Source: Clarireedia homoeocarpa
Lineage: Eukaryota > Ascomycota > Leotiomycetes > Helotiales > Rutstroemiaceae
DNA length: 64,000 nucleotides
Reading direction: 5' to 3'
NCBI GenBank assembly: GCA_001465935.1
Contig: LNKV01000030.1
Span: 441,443-505,442, forward strand
The first letter of the stretch is position 1; every line of letters begins with the position of its first letter. Positions 47,446 to 59,689 of the stretch are shown one piece after another. The notes under the pieces were generated by a model. It saw nothing but the letters and a program-made list of their open reading frames with translations. It did no database searches and was not told where the DNA came from. The translations under genes and the position numbers were made by a program.

Positions 47446-48960
47446 CCTACCCACTGCACTGTATACCACCAACTGGGAGAGGGATGGATGAGTCGTGTCT
47501 TTGATAGTTTACGGATAGTTTACGAGGCCTACATATTACGACATACCTGTTTGTTCCTCCTGCATTCGTAACCCCCTAGGCCGTGCAACTTCCACCACCC
47601 ACTACCACCCAGCGCACCAACACAAGGCCGCAAAGCAACACCTCCCAAGATCCTGTCTGATCTCATCGATCTAACCGGATTTCTACTCGACATTCGGGCC
47701 ATCCCCATGGGTGACATCTAGGCCGAGAACTGGGCCCCAAGTTCTCCATTTTAACCTGCGCACGATTTCGTACAACACCAACTAACACCCTGACATACAA
47801 GTAGAGAACCTTGGTTGGGATGGTTCGAAATGGAACTGGTAAATGATAAAGCTCCGTATCGTATGTGAATCGTGAATCCAGAATCCACACCACAAACATC
47901 CCATTCAGGATTAAGGGAGGCGCTGACTTGGTTACGGGCAGACTGCAATTTGGGGCTAGATTGATATAAGATACTTTTCATACTTGTACGAAAGTACTCG
48001 ATCAACCCATCCAGCTCCATCCCTTCACTCCCATCCTATCCATCCGAATGTACCCAAAGTACCCCGTCGCAGCTATAATATTATGTGCTACCACATAAGC
48101 TGGTAGTTCCGTACAAACAGTGCCACTACACTCACTACCTCCTGCTCCATCGTATCGCAGAAAGTGATTGATTAGCAAGTGGAGGTTAGCATTTTCTAAA
48201 TGCTCGGCCCCCCTTGATAAAAACACCCCTGAAAAGTGCAAAAATGCAGAAAAAATGCACTCCATCCCACCCTTGCCCTGATGCAAGCTGACCGCCCTTC
48301 TCTCATATTCCGAGCCATTTCCTCGCAAATATGAAGCAGGCTTCACCTATTTAGGAAAGTGATTCATCGATTGACACATCGCACTTTGATTGTCCCACAC
48401 CTTGAAGGAGCCTCGTACGCGAGACGTATCCAGCCGCGGGATGTCGCCTCTCCCTTGATGGTGTTCTCCCTTGATGGTGTTCCCCTTGTACCGCTGGCTT
48501 TTTCGAAGCCTGCGCATGTTACAAGCCAGGGGCTTTGACTTTTGACCGCCAACAAAGCCCTTGGTCTCTAGTATCCCCAGAGGAAGCTCTGACCCGGTAG
48601 ATTCTTTATGGGTCGAATCCTTGTTCATCCGTGGGATCAATTGGGATCCATCAACCAGATGACACAGACGACATACCGCAACCTTACGACGGTAAGTCAC
48701 TTGCATGGTGTTCTCTCATATTTGTACTGCCGATGTTTAGTCCTCACATGGAAGATTGGGTAGATCCCTCTCATAAAGTGTTCACATTCTTTAGCTCTAA
48801 TCATATCAAGGCTATGATCCCTTCTTTAATGCTAACGTCCGGTTGACGTTTAATACTTCTCAACCTCTTCATTCTATCTCGTTCAATCTCTTCACACACT
48901 CTCTCATCACTTGACATTACACACATCGATCACATCGCACTTCTTTCGGTGGACAACAAA

Positions 48961-50151
48961 ATGGACGCAGGATACATGACTTCGGCATACGGTGCGAACA
49001 TGATGGGCTATGACAACGTCGACATGCTTTTGGAAGATGTGTCTCGACAAATGGCACAATCCAGCCAGCATCGATATCGACTATCAATGTCAAATGGGCA
49101 GCGAGCTATGGCACCAATGCGGGTTTCTAAACCATCCAGCACAAGCAACAGCCCGCGAAGTTCTACATTACTCAATCGACGGAAGACTGTTATGTCAGAT
49201 AGCCCATATCGAAGGAGGATGCCTGTGGTGGATCAGCCAATGATGGCTCCTAACGCATGGAACTCAAACGACAATTTTCAGATGCCCATCAAACCTCACC
49301 GTCCTGTTAGCTGGCACCCATCTACCCAATTCACACCCGATCAGATCTACCAGGCAGGACAGCCTTCGGTGTATCCATTCCAGCAAGAATATCCAAACTT
49401 CAACGCTTCCACACCAGCCATGTACTCTGGATATACCTCCCCAGTGTCAAGCTTCTCGCCAATGTCATTACCTTTTAATGAGAACGATCAGTCTTACCCA
49501 TTCGCATCAGACTCATTTCCATTTACTCAAACATATACACCAGACCAAACTTCGATGGACGACCCAATGATGTCCCTTCAAGCATCCTCGATGGATAACA
49601 ACCAAGACCCAACAATGTACTCTCACTTTGACTGGAACCATTTCGCCGTCAATGGGTTTGAAGATGCTACTGCCCCACCTACACCTGATAACTTCCTACC
49701 TATTCAACATCCTGAACCTTCTTTCACCTCCGAGGAAGCCATTCCCTATCACCCTCTCTCCGAAGATGAGCCCGAGGGGGAGGAGCTGATCGGCATGGGT
49801 CTCTATGACACACCAGACAATAGCAAAACATCTTTAGCCGACCCACAACTAGACAACTACCGAATCATGTCACAATTACTAGGATCGACATATCGACGAA
49901 CCGAATCACTTGGAAAGGGATTGAAGTTGGAAGAGACATGGCAACCACCTTCTACCGAAGAAGACGAGGACAACGACGAGGAAGAGGATGGCGAGGCAGA
50001 AGAGGATGACGAGGAGGAGGAATCGGTACCAGAGAATACCACACAATCAACATCTGCTCCCGTAGCAGATGTTACCAGCTTTGCATCTGGACCTACACAA
50101 AACTTTGCGAATCTCAACGCCGCAACTTACGGTGTCACAGGCTGGATCTGA
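48961..50151 (+). CDS. Unrecognised Ser/Met/Gln-rich acidic protein, regulator-like
   Basis: A single exon of 396 residues from the ATG at 48961; an upstream in-frame GTG adds only four residues. It has no membrane helix or signal peptide. Order of features: a Met/Asp-rich start (YGANMMGYDNVDMLLEDV), a Ser/Arg-rich basic patch (about 45-85), a long Pro/Gln/Ser/Phe low-complexity middle, a compact conserved-looking block near residues 270-330 (GMGLYDTPD..., then YRIMSQLLGSTYRR and GKGLKLEETWQPP), a 30-residue run of Glu/Asp, and a short end. This composition resembles fungal transcriptional or developmental regulators, but I recognise no DNA-binding domain, so no function is claimed. The gene stands alone behind 10.7 kb of empty DNA, a setting often seen for developmental regulators. 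Confidence 0.85.
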   Translation: MDAGYMTSAYGANMMGYDNVDMLLEDVSRQMAQSSQHRYRLSMSNGQRAMAPMRVSKPSSTSNSPRSSTLLNRRKTVMSDSPYRRRMPVVDQPMMAPNAWNSNDNFQMPIKPHRPVSWHPSTQFTPDQIYQAGQPSVYPFQQEYPNFNASTPAMYSGYTSPVSSFSPMSLPFNENDQSYPFASDSFPFTQTYTPDQTSMDDPMMSLQASSMDNNQDPTMYSHFDWNHFAVNGFEDATAPPTPDNFLPIQHPEPSFTSEEAIPYHPLSEDEPEGEELIGMGLYDTPDNSKTSLADPQLDNYRIMSQLLGSTYRRTESLGKGLKLEETWQPPSTEEDEDNDEEEDGEAEEDDEEEESVPENTTQSTSAPVADVTSFASGPTQNFANLNAATYGVTGWI

Positions 50152-50821
50152 ACGTAGGGATAAAAGGGATCTCCAGGCGGGATATAAAAGGGATATTATG
50201 ACTTCATTCATGAACTAGCATGTGGATATTTTTGACTTTTAGCGACGGAGTTCTGGTGGAGACAGGGTCGGTCTGGCATGACTCGGGCAAAGAAAGGCAT
50301 TACAATGGATAGTCAGCAATGACCAGGTTGAGCATAGACTCGACCATTTTTGGGATGTTTTATCATTTCCAGTATACCCACATTCTATCAAATAAATATA
50401 GGCAATTGTATATAGATCAATTCATCAATCAACACAAATATTCCTGAAAGGTCTTCCTCAAACCGACATGTCATGTAAGTCTTACAAAATGATATTTTAC
50501 TGAAAAGGAATGAAAACAATCTAAGTGAGACCTGAGCATAACAATGCAATCATAACAGAGCTATCAATAAAATTTAAAGTTGTTCCAGAATCCTCCCCTC
50601 ACTAACCCAATCACGCTAACGAACACACCCGTGACACCCTCACCATTCAGCCTCAAATCCTTGGCATCAACTGCACTCTTTCTCCCTGCAAAAAGAAAGA
50701 AGAAGGAAAAAACATCTCACCACCACCTTCTAACTACCCAGACACCCTCAAGTCGCACCACATATACCGCCTCGCAAAAAAGAAAGAACGCGTGAGAAAA
50801 AGAAAACAACAGCACCCAACT
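50152..50821. other. Intergenic, includes the LAS1 promoter
   Basis: 670 bases without a credible ORF. It holds the 3' flank of the acidic protein gene and an A/C-rich leader-like stretch before LAS1. Confidence 0.5.
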
Positions 50822-51924
50822 ATGGTACAATACGTAATAACCCCCTGGCGCACCCGCCACGAGCTTCTCCGTGTGCGCTCTTCCCTCTACCCATCCGACC
50901 CCTCGCTCGCACCCAATCTCCCCCAGCTGCGCGAAGCTGTGTCATTGGTCTCGGTCTGGATGCAGCGCGGAAATTGCCCGCATCTGGTGGAATCAACTGC
51001 GATTATTACGTCGGCGATCCTCAACGATGTCCCAGGGAACTCGACGTATTGTGTGCGCGCGGCTTATTCGGCGGCTTTTTGTCGGTTTGTATTCCCTTCT
51101 TCCTTCCTCTTATCTTTACTTTTTTTATTTTATATATAATTAGCCTGCGTAATTAGGGGATTTGATGCAGATGCAGATGCTGATGGTGTGGAAATAGATT
51201 CGTAACAGGGCTTCTCGATAGCCATCAGGATAAGCGGCGCAAGTCGAGTATGTACAGTATTGCGAAGACACTCGGGTTACCGGCGACGTATGTGGAGTTG
51301 AGGCACCAGGCTACGCATGAGGAATTACCTTCATTACCGAAACTAAGGATTGCCGCGAGGAAGGCCTTGAAGTGGATTTGGGATTTCTATTGGAGGGATT
51401 TGGTGCTTGGGGATGAAGAGGCGGAAGTGGTGATGGGAAAGGGGAAGCCAACGGAAGTGGAAGAAGAGCGGAAGATTACTGTTCAGAGTTTTGTGAGGAC
51501 GGTCCTCATTGATGGGAAGGAAGAGGATCTGAGTGTAGAGCGGTTAAAGCAATTTGATCTGGCTGAGTTGACGAGGGAAGTACAAAACGTGGGGTCGGGA
51601 GATGTGGATTCAGGCATAATGATGAGGTATTTGAAGATCATGAATAAGATATACGATTTAGAGGAGGATTTGAAGTCGACGAAAAGCCTCTCACAGCCAG
51701 CTACACCAATGAAGGATCTCGATAGGTTTCGTGCGGAGATGTTGGAGATCGATCGGGAGTTGGGGATGGATGATGACCAGTCTGGGGAAGAGGAAGCAGG
51801 GGATAACGAAGTTGACCCGGATTCAGCTATGAACGAGGATGAAGATCCATCGGCTGAAAGCAAACAAAAAGGATGGACGAGATGGGAGGGTCCTTGGATC
51901 CCCAAACCAATAGGCGTGGTTTAA
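50822..51924 (+). CDS. LAS1: Pre-rRNA-processing nuclease subunit Las1
   Basis: Two exons, 50822-51084 and 51198-51924, give 329 residues. The intron has donor GTTTGT and acceptor AATAG. The joined sequence CRFVTGLLD reads through cleanly. The N-terminal HEPN domain (about 1-140) holds the catalytic RHQATH motif (RxxxxH) near residues 122-127, preceded by YSIAKTLGLPATYVELR, the family signature. An acidic C-terminal tail ends WTRWEGPWIPKPIGVV, also typical of Las1. Las1 cuts the ITS2 spacer of pre-rRNA in the nucleolus together with the kinase Grc3. It is shorter than yeast Las1 (about 500 residues), as is usual in filamentous fungi. The nuclease residues look intact. Confidence 0.93.
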
Positions 51925-53060
51925 GGATTTGTCACAGGTATACTAACTAATCTTCTCATTCCACTCAAGGTAGACCGTTGAAGATGCTTCTCACAGCATC
52001 ACCAAGTAGCTCTCAAGTCCGTGCTTAAGCTATGCCATCCCATCCACATTGCCTCTAAGTGTCAAATAAACTGATCTCCAAGCAAGGATCCAGATCTAGG
52101 ATCATTCCATAAGGAAGCCGCTTTCCGAATCACTGTTTGCAGGCCAATAGTTCGACTTTGATTGCACGCCTAACTAGGATTCCCTCGTAAATCGTTGTTT
52201 CCTTGGCCGAGCCGCAAGCTAATCATCATCGCCATCTTGCTATCTGACTAAGAATAAAAGACAGGAGATGGAAATATTTGCTTTTGACGAATTGAGTTGA
52301 GGGTTGCTCAACATCAACTTGCACATTGAGAATTATCAGAAGCTCTTTTCAGGGAGGCCTCTGGATTTTCTGAAGGGCCTTCACCAGTGAGTGGGTATAC
52401 TAATTATTTGACTGACTTTAAAACTTTGATATTTAACCAAAATATATACACCTCTGAGATCTCTATTCTGGCAACTGTCTCTTTGACCTCTCAATGTCCA
52501 AATTTCACATGAATAATCATATATATAAATAACCTCCCAATGTCCCAATCTCACTTGTACAACCGAATACATCTTTCACCAAAACTCTTCTCAAACAATC
52601 AAACACATCATTCTCTACATACTATGACACAAACCCTCAATATCCCAATCCCACTCAAACAAATCATCCATATTATACCACTTCTATTACCACACCAAAT
52701 TCTCAATCTCTCAGCTCTCAACCTCACCTTAACAACCAGAAGATAGACAAATACAGGCCTCACTTGGCTCAAATCGTTCAGTACCCGCACATCAAGCAAA
52801 CTTGATCACTTATGCACAATCATTATTCCAGCAAAAACGAATATTCTAAGGGTATAAGAATTCTCATTCGAATATCAACTGGGTATCAATCAATCATGCT
52901 TTCGTTCATTCATTCGTTATTCCCGCCAACACTACGCCGTCACCTTCCTTCCCATAACCATATCTTCATTACCACGTTATATCGTACCAAAGCCTCCTCA
53001 TCCTACCCCCATCCCATCATCATACGTGGCACTGCCCAAAAGCTGGAACTCCGTCGCCTT
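51925..53060. other. Intergenic between convergent genes
   Basis: 3' flanks of LAS1 and of the hexose-transporter gene. It holds two similar 22-base stretches (about 52485-52510 and 52530-52555, CTCCCAATGTCC-like). No gene seen. Confidence 0.5.
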
Positions 53061-54906
53061 CTAAGACAGTTTAGGAACCTCCTGGACCTTCTCCGCATCC
53101 CTATCATGATGGCTAACAGTCGGACCCAACTTATCCTCCGGATCCATCTCACCTCTTTCGAAACGACGCGCTCTCTTGTCGACAGATGTCTTCCATGCTG
53201 GGGTGCCAATAAACCTGATACTACCGGGCGTGCTATCGTCGAAGATCTCCTCGACTTCCTCGAGAGGCTTCTGACTAGTTTCGGGGAAGAGGAAGAAAAC
53301 GTGCAGGAACATAGCCACACAGAAGACACCGAAAACAATGTAGACCTTCCATCTAATGTTTGCGAACGCTGGTGGAACGAAATACGCAAGCGCGAAGTTG
53401 AAGGCCCAGTTAGCGGAGGTAGAAAGAGCAACTGCCTTTCCTCGGACACGGAGAGGATAGAGCTCAGGAGGGTAAATCCAAGACACTGGCCCCCAAGTAG
53501 GAGCGTATGAGGCCACAAAGAGGTACGTGCAAGCGATGACGGCTTTAGAAGGAGCGCCAGTGATGGAGATGGATTCGGCAGCGGTGGAGAACTGTCCTGG
53601 GTATGGCTTCTTTCCGTATGTGGCCAGAAGACCGGCATTGACCCAGAGCCAGGTCATCATGAGGAAAGCACCGATGAGAAGAGTGGGACGGCGACCCCAT
53701 TTATCAACCCAGATCAAACCAGGGACAGTCATAACGACGTTAATGATGAACTGAATTGAGGAAGGGAGGAGAACACTGCTACCCAAACCAGCCATGGTGA
53801 AAATGTAGGTGATATAGTCTGTTTTTACGGTTAGCTACTTCTGCTTCTCAACAAGTAATGATTAGACAACATACACATCATAACATTCATTCCGGTGAGT
53901 TGAGACCAGATTTGAGTGAAGACACCAATGTGTGTTCGGTTGATCATCTTTGGTGAGAGCAACTCCATGTAAGTAACATCTGCGTTGGCACGTTCGAATT
54001 CCACGACCTCTCTGATCTCAGCCATTTCCTTGGCAACGAATGGAGAGTTGATATCGCCCTTAGCGTGGACTATTTCTCATGTTAGTCACCATGTCAAAAA
54101 TTTGGAATACAAGTCAACCTACTAAGAGCCAAAACTTCAACAGCTTCCTCCCAACGGTCGTGTCTGGCCAACCAACGTGGAGATTCTGGCAAGAACATCA
54201 TGGCGAAGCAAAGGAAGACAGCTGGAACCATTTGCAGACCCCATGGGATACGGAAAGCAGCAGTACCATTGATGAACGAGCAACCATACGAGATGTAGAA
54301 CATGATCAAGATACCCCAGGTAATAGCCCATTGTTGACATCCGACAAGTCTTCCACGTTTGGATGGTGGTGCGATCTCGGTGATGTAGACGGGAACTTGA
54401 GCCGAGCAGATACCAACGGATAAACCGTTGATGATACGGCCAACAATCAACATAGGAATGTTTTGAGAAGCACAGACGATGATTGATCCAATGATCCTGC
54501 ACGATTTGAATTAAACTGTGTTCCTTGTTCGGTCAGATTTGGTTCTAGCTTACCAGATAGCAGAACCAATTTGGATGGCTTTCTTTCTCCCAAGAATATC
54601 AGAGACATAACCAGAAATCAAAGCTCCCAGCCAACTGCCTCCTGGCATCGCAGCAGTGATACCACCTGTGCACCAATTGAATTAGTTTTCCATCATCGCA
54701 GTTCCAGAAAGATATAAGAACATACCTTGAACGTTAGGCGAGGGACCTTGACATTTCCCATCTTTCATTCCAGCTTGATTAAAGTAGCAAAGATACGCCT
54801 TGGTTGAGATAATAGCCGACATGGATGAGATATCAAAACCGAAAAGAGCACCTCCCACCACGGCCACGGCCGCGATGAAGTACACATTTCCAATCACATA
54901 CCCCAT
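53061..54906 (-). CDS. MFS sugar (hexose-type) transporter
   Basis: Five exons, 54906-54726, 54665-54554, 54496-54123, 54069-53875 and 53818-53061, give 539 residues with the frame closing at every join. Donors are GTATGT, GTAAGC, GTAGGT and GTATGT. Twelve helices carry the sugar-porter signatures: GALFGFD in helix 1, SDILGRKKA after helix 2, GRIINGLSVGICSAQVPVYITE, PESPRWLARHDRWEEA before the central loop, DKWGRRP, and the C-terminal PETSQKPLEEVEEIFDD. This is a plasma-membrane proton-sugar symporter family, and the exact sugar cannot be read. The long acidic C-tail is ordinary for fungal members. No linked catabolic gene is visible. Confidence 0.92.
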
Positions 54907-57548
54907 TTTGACTAAAACGAGGTGTGTGATCAGTGCAGAATTAGACTGACTTCACTCAGCTGAGTAGAGATGTAGAAGTATAGACGGAATTCTCGAGGTT
55001 GATTGTCTAGGTGAGGGATAAGGAGTGGAAGACCAAGGAGAAAAGAGTCCTCTGATTGACGGGATGTTCTCTCAGCTCTTTATAGGAGATAATGAGAGAT
55101 ACTCATCAAGAGCTGGAGAACTGGGGTTGGGGTAATGTTGGAGATCAACCAATGCAAGGGTATGCTTAGTAAAATCCCATCAAATCCGGAGAGTAGAGTG
55201 GAGTGAGGTGGATGGGAGAGAGAGTATGTGGGAAGAAACGACGCATATTTTTGAGAAGGGCCGATTAATTGGGAACCCGTGCATTCGTTCTTTTTTCCCT
55301 TGCCTTGCTCGTCCCATCGTAACTGACTAGAACAACAATAACAATACAATACCCCGCCCATGCTGGTAGCTCCTTCCCCGGTAAACAGCACTGGTACGAT
55401 GGTTTCATCACGCGCAAGGCAAGACAGGATAGGACAAGGGCAGAGGCACTTTCCCCGCGCGGTTACTCTGATCTGATCCTAAGATTCTCTTCCTTCTGTT
55501 GGACGAGAGGAAGGTAAGAAAGTTATGCCTACTGCAGTAAGAATATCGAGGCTTGCACTATGTCGGTTGCTGATCTCGAAGGAATAGAAAGAAGGATCGT
55601 GTAAGCGTTACCGGATATCGAATGAGATTCAGGGCCGCTCACACGACCGATTAATTAATTGCACTGCACTGCATTGCTGTAGCTGGCTGTGCAAGGGTCG
55701 AGAGGGGGAGCTTGGAGAGCTTGAAACGAGTGTTAACTTAAGTGACATGGGGTTAGCTTTTTGTTGATCGGGTAGCTTTCGACGGGAACTGATCTACCAT
55801 CCTTTTTGCTTTTCTCTGCTGCCTTTCACCGGTCAGCTGCCGAGTGGGGAAGAAAAGAGTGGAAAGCGAGGAGATTGGTTGGGGTGCGGAGAATTTGGGG
55901 AAATCTTAAAGAGGAAAAAAGAGGGCAAGTTGGTTGGAGATCGAATAAAGCTCCGCACTTGGGAGCCACTTAGCACAAAGTGGGAGGGAGTACTGTACGA
56001 AGTAGCAACGGCCGAAACTGCGAGGAATAGCAACCCAGGGGGATCAATCAAGCATTCCCAAGAGCAACGACATGACGAATCAGGCAATTCCCAACAGCAA
56101 CGACATGACGAATCAGGCAATTCCCAACAGCAACGACATGACGTTAGTGGCACTCGACTTCTGGCCCTTGGCGAAACGCCTTTTACGCCTCTTCCGAGCG
56201 CCTCTTTAACATGGGTTGGAAAGCGGAGCCGATTAGTCTTTTCATGGCATGGAGTGTTTAGTAAGTAATTTTGAGAGTTCTCGTGCCATGGATGGAAATA
56301 GTTTTTCCGTGTGGATGGATGGATGGATGGATACTTCATACTTCGTCTGTTGCCAAGTAGCTTTGGTGTTTTAAACTATTCTTGTGGGCCTTTCCCGTCT
56401 GCTTGAATTCCGGTTGGAAGATTTGGCACTGTGTTGTGGACTTGGTCAAACATCGTGTCCAAGGGAATTGCCTATGAAATCTCTGCGACACTTCCAGAGA
56501 TGGCAGCCGGAAATGAGAGGCGAGGGCGATATCAGGACCGTGAGGGAGACGGAGACGGAAAATGGAGACGGGGACGGTGACGGTGAGTAGGCTGCCGAGG
56601 TGTAATACAGATGAAGATACAGAACGGAGCAGATATCAGTCATGTGCTGGGGGTAAGGCCATTCACTCTTTAGGAACGCTCTCCGTTGTGGATACAAGAC
56701 CGTGGGCGTACGTACTCTTGCAAGTATTACCAACCTCTCTCTTTCACTTGCAACTAGTATCTTTGGTATTCCTGTCCATACCTGTGACTACCTCGTCCTT
56801 GTTAGCCACGTGAAATGAATTTTTGCGTGGCGGGGACTCCACACACGAGAATTATGTGGACGCGCTTTGAGGGACCGAGGGAACCGAGGTCGTGGGGGGC
56901 ATCTCGTTTGACCGTTGCCAGGCTGTTCTGTAATACCGCGAAAACACTGGCTTCCTTCCTGAGCTTCATTTCCCATCAAAACATTCCACATGGACTTGTC
57001 TTGACAAAACAAAGCTTCACCGACGTGAGTTGACAAACACATCTCGTGAAATCAGAATTCAAAGAACCGACGGGGAAACAAGCCACACTTATACGGCCCA
57101 CCAGCATCCAAAGCTTGAACCAGCCGAGAATAACCTTACTAACGGCGCAAGCAATGTCAACAATATCTACAAACGTCTAAAAGCGACGAAATACCGTGGC
57201 CTCATTTTACGTCCAGGTCAGTGAAGATGAGTTGGTTCATTTCACACACATTTCATTCGGCCTTTCGGGCAGAATGTATTTTTACTATACGAAGCAGAAT
57301 CAGCAGGTAAGACAAGCCAGCTAGATAGCCTTTGAAACCGTTCACGTCGCAAGCTCGAGCTCATTCCTGGGTCTACCGCAAGCTGCCACCACATACACAT
57401 TCTGAGAAGAACAAGTAATCCACAGCATCTATTCTTGAACCACTATATACAGATCTTCAAAGGCATTTGTTGAATTCGAGGTTATTCTACGCTATACTAA
57501 CTACTTCTAATTCTCTCATCCAACCTCACTCAGTCAACAGCGTTAATC
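54907..57548. other. Intergenic, no confident gene
   Basis: 2.6 kb between the transporter and DUF7053 genes. It contains the transporter promoter, a 33-base tandem repeat at 56064-56162, a GGAT tract near 56312 and scattered short frames. A plus frame at 55879-56268 and its minus counterpart at 55833-56339 run through the 33-base repeat; neither has a recognisable domain. Confidence 0.5.
56064..56144. repeat. 33-base tandem repeat, about two and a half copies
   Basis: Units start at 56064, 56097 and 56130 (GCAACGACATGACGAATCAG begins each) and are identical in the two full copies. The length is a multiple of three, so frames on both strands stay open through it. Confidence 0.95.
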
Positions 57549-58332
57549 ATGTCTTGTGAGTTATCTCTCCAACACACTCCTCACTTCTCCAAGCCCAGTG
57601 ATCTTCTAGATGTCCCTTCATCTTCTTTCTTAATCTCTATCTCCACCTCAGCTAACCTTCTCCCTTCGTCTAGTCCTAACAACCACTCACCAAACATCCG
57701 TTCTCACCCCCATCCCTGCGCACATCCCCCGCGCCCGAGTTCTCGCTCTCCTGCACAACCACACCCGCATGATAACGCTCAACCCCCTCGTTACAGCGCA
57801 CCACCTCCTCTCCTCCGACCCGTCCTCCAAAGTCACGTTGGATTTCTTTCGCCAGGAAGCGAAAGATCTCTGGCCTAGCGATGCCTACCCTGGGTGTACG
57901 GACATTTGGGAAATCACCGACGATATGGGTTCAGCGAGCAGTGGAGAGAGTAGCGGGTGGCGGGGATCGTGGGCATCGAAATTTGTCCCAGAGAAGATTA
58001 CGTACAACTCGAGCTTGCAGGATAGAGAGGACGGGATGGTTAGTGTGACGCATGCGCCGATGGGGGTGCATAGTGTGACGAGTTGGGTGTTGAAGGAGGC
58101 TGAGGGCGAGGTAGAGGGAGGAAAGAAGTGGGTGCTGGAGGAAAGGGGGGAGGTGAGGGCGAGTAGATTTCTTATTGGATTTATCAAGACGACGTTACAG
58201 CAGAGTCATGACAAGCTCGTTAAGGATTTTATGAACGCTTTAGAGGAGGAGGTTAGAAGTGGTGGAGAGGCGAATGGGAATGGGAATGAGAAGGAAGATG
58301 GAGAGAAGGTGGCTGAGGGTTTGGAGAAATAA
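57549..58332 (+). CDS. DUF7053 family protein
   Basis: Two exons, 57549-57555 and 57674-58332, give 221 residues. The first exon is only seven bases (Met-Ser-first base), joined through a 118-base intron with donor GTGAGT and branch CTAAC to give the family start MSFLTTTHQT. The rest contains VLALLHNHTRMITLNPLVT, then WEITDDM and a domain ending GFIKTTLQQSHDKLVKDFM, typical of the small SRPBCC-like fungal DUF7053 proteins. The Glu/Gly-rich tail (about 190-221) is low complexity. The function is unknown. Without the mini-exon the protein would lack its conserved start, so the join is well supported. Confidence 0.82.
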
Positions 58333-58523
58333 GAACAGATGGTTCGCCGACTATGAGAAGAAGATGAAACCGCAGAACCAACCTAGGAGACATACGCTCC
58401 AGCCACTCAACACACCTTCCCTCCCACATCAGTCTCCACGCCTCTTGTATACGTCACCGAACCTCTTTTTCTTTATAACTAATACACTCAACGTTCTGCT
58501 GCTGAGCGGCGACAGCATCTCAG

Positions 58524-58901
58524 TTACCATAATGGCAATACCCGAAGTTCTTGTATTGAAGCTACAAAAGTCATCAACTTCAATATTGATGCCGAATATG
58601 CACACAATAAAGAATTACGTCAATCGGGCGAACAAGTCGTGCATCATCCTACCGGGTCTATTCCACCTAGTAAAACAAAGTTTGAGAGCAGTTCGTTACT
58701 GCGGCGCAACATTAGAAAGAAAGCGATAGAGAGCTTCGCTAAAGGCGTAAGTAATAAGGAGGCCAGTAGTAAGAGTGGTGGTAGCGAGAGTTCACTTTAT
58801 TTTCCTAATATTCCTGCATTGTTTATTTTTTCCAGCTCAGTACTACCTCTTACTATGTACACTATTTCCTCCAGTTTGTAGTAAGATCCGGCTTCACATA
58901 A
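58524..58901 (+). CDS. Possible small two-exon gene, unrecognised, low confidence
   Basis: Downstream of the DUF7053 gene, one plus frame from about 58524 has protein-like composition (FNIDAEYAHNKELRQSG, then LLRRNIRKKAIESFAKG) up to a perfect GTAAGT donor at 58747. A TTTTTTCCAG acceptor at 58835 joins it in phase to a terminal exon ending HYFLQFVVRSGFT at the TAA at 58899-58901. No in-frame ATG is seen at the 5' end, so an upstream exon would be needed. A preceding CAG at 58521-58523 could be its acceptor. I recognise no family; it may be non-coding. Confidence 0.3.
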
Positions 58902-59689
58902 ATAGTTAGAATAGAAGTCTTTTTTATTAAATCGAGCATCATATCCGGCGAAAGAAAGAGTTCCTTCCTCTCCTCTCCTCTCCTCTCATCTCATCTCACG
59001 TCTATGCTGACTGTGTGAATGTGAAATCTTTCACCAGCCATGGACCCCAGAAACTCGCCGACTAGACCATACTGTACTGCATGATGATGCATACGATATG
59101 GCTATTGTATCGTCGGGGGCGGGTACTGCAGGATTCGTCCTTACAAACAGAATCACAGAAGATCCTGGCTGTTATTGGGGGCTGGAGAAGACAAGAGTGA
59201 AGACGCAAGGGGGTGGGAGAGAGGCGAGAAAGAGGAAACAAGAGAAAAGGCAAAAGGAAGCATGCACAAAGGAGCAAGACGCTGAGACTAGCAACAGCTG
59301 TCAAGTGGTAGGTACTTTTTTGGGGGGGGGGGATTGGGCACATAAAGATTCACTTGAAGAACTTCGAATTGTATGTGTTTTCGAGTGTATAGTGTACAAG
59401 TATAACTTATTGACAGGTAGAGTATTCTGCATCTGCCTCTTTTTCCTTTCTAGGCCTCATTTGCATAACTAACTCATGAGTACGTTTCGACCACTCTCCC
59501 CTCACATTTTCCATGAATCTGACTAAGTCCTTCATATCATCGCCCACAGATTCCCTCGGTATTATTTTGATTGATTGTACAGTACAGAAATCCTCTCGTA
59601 GGAGGACCCAAAAAAGCTTAATAAGATGCCTCCATCCCCTCCTTAAAACGCCGCTCATGCAAATGCAATCATGAAAATAAACTGTGTCA
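58902..59689. other. Intergenic, 3' side of the GT90 gene
   Basis: This holds a CTCTC repeat near 58970, a poly-G run near 59320 and random frames. No gene seen. Confidence 0.5.

Larger units (their letters stand above)
38206..48960. other. 10.7-kb gene-empty region with microsatellites and one MITE
   Basis: No frame above about 180 codons exists, and none of those present has protein character. The long ones are antisense pairs or translate simple repeats. Repeats include CATA (40375-40410), TACCGTGCCA, CCTGCCTTGC, GCTTT, CATC and an 18-base poly-G run at about 46750. A TIR element lies at 42490-42673. The last part (from about 48.6 kb) is probably the leader and promoter of the gene starting at 48961. 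Large regulatory regions or non-coding RNAs are possible. Confidence 0.55.
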
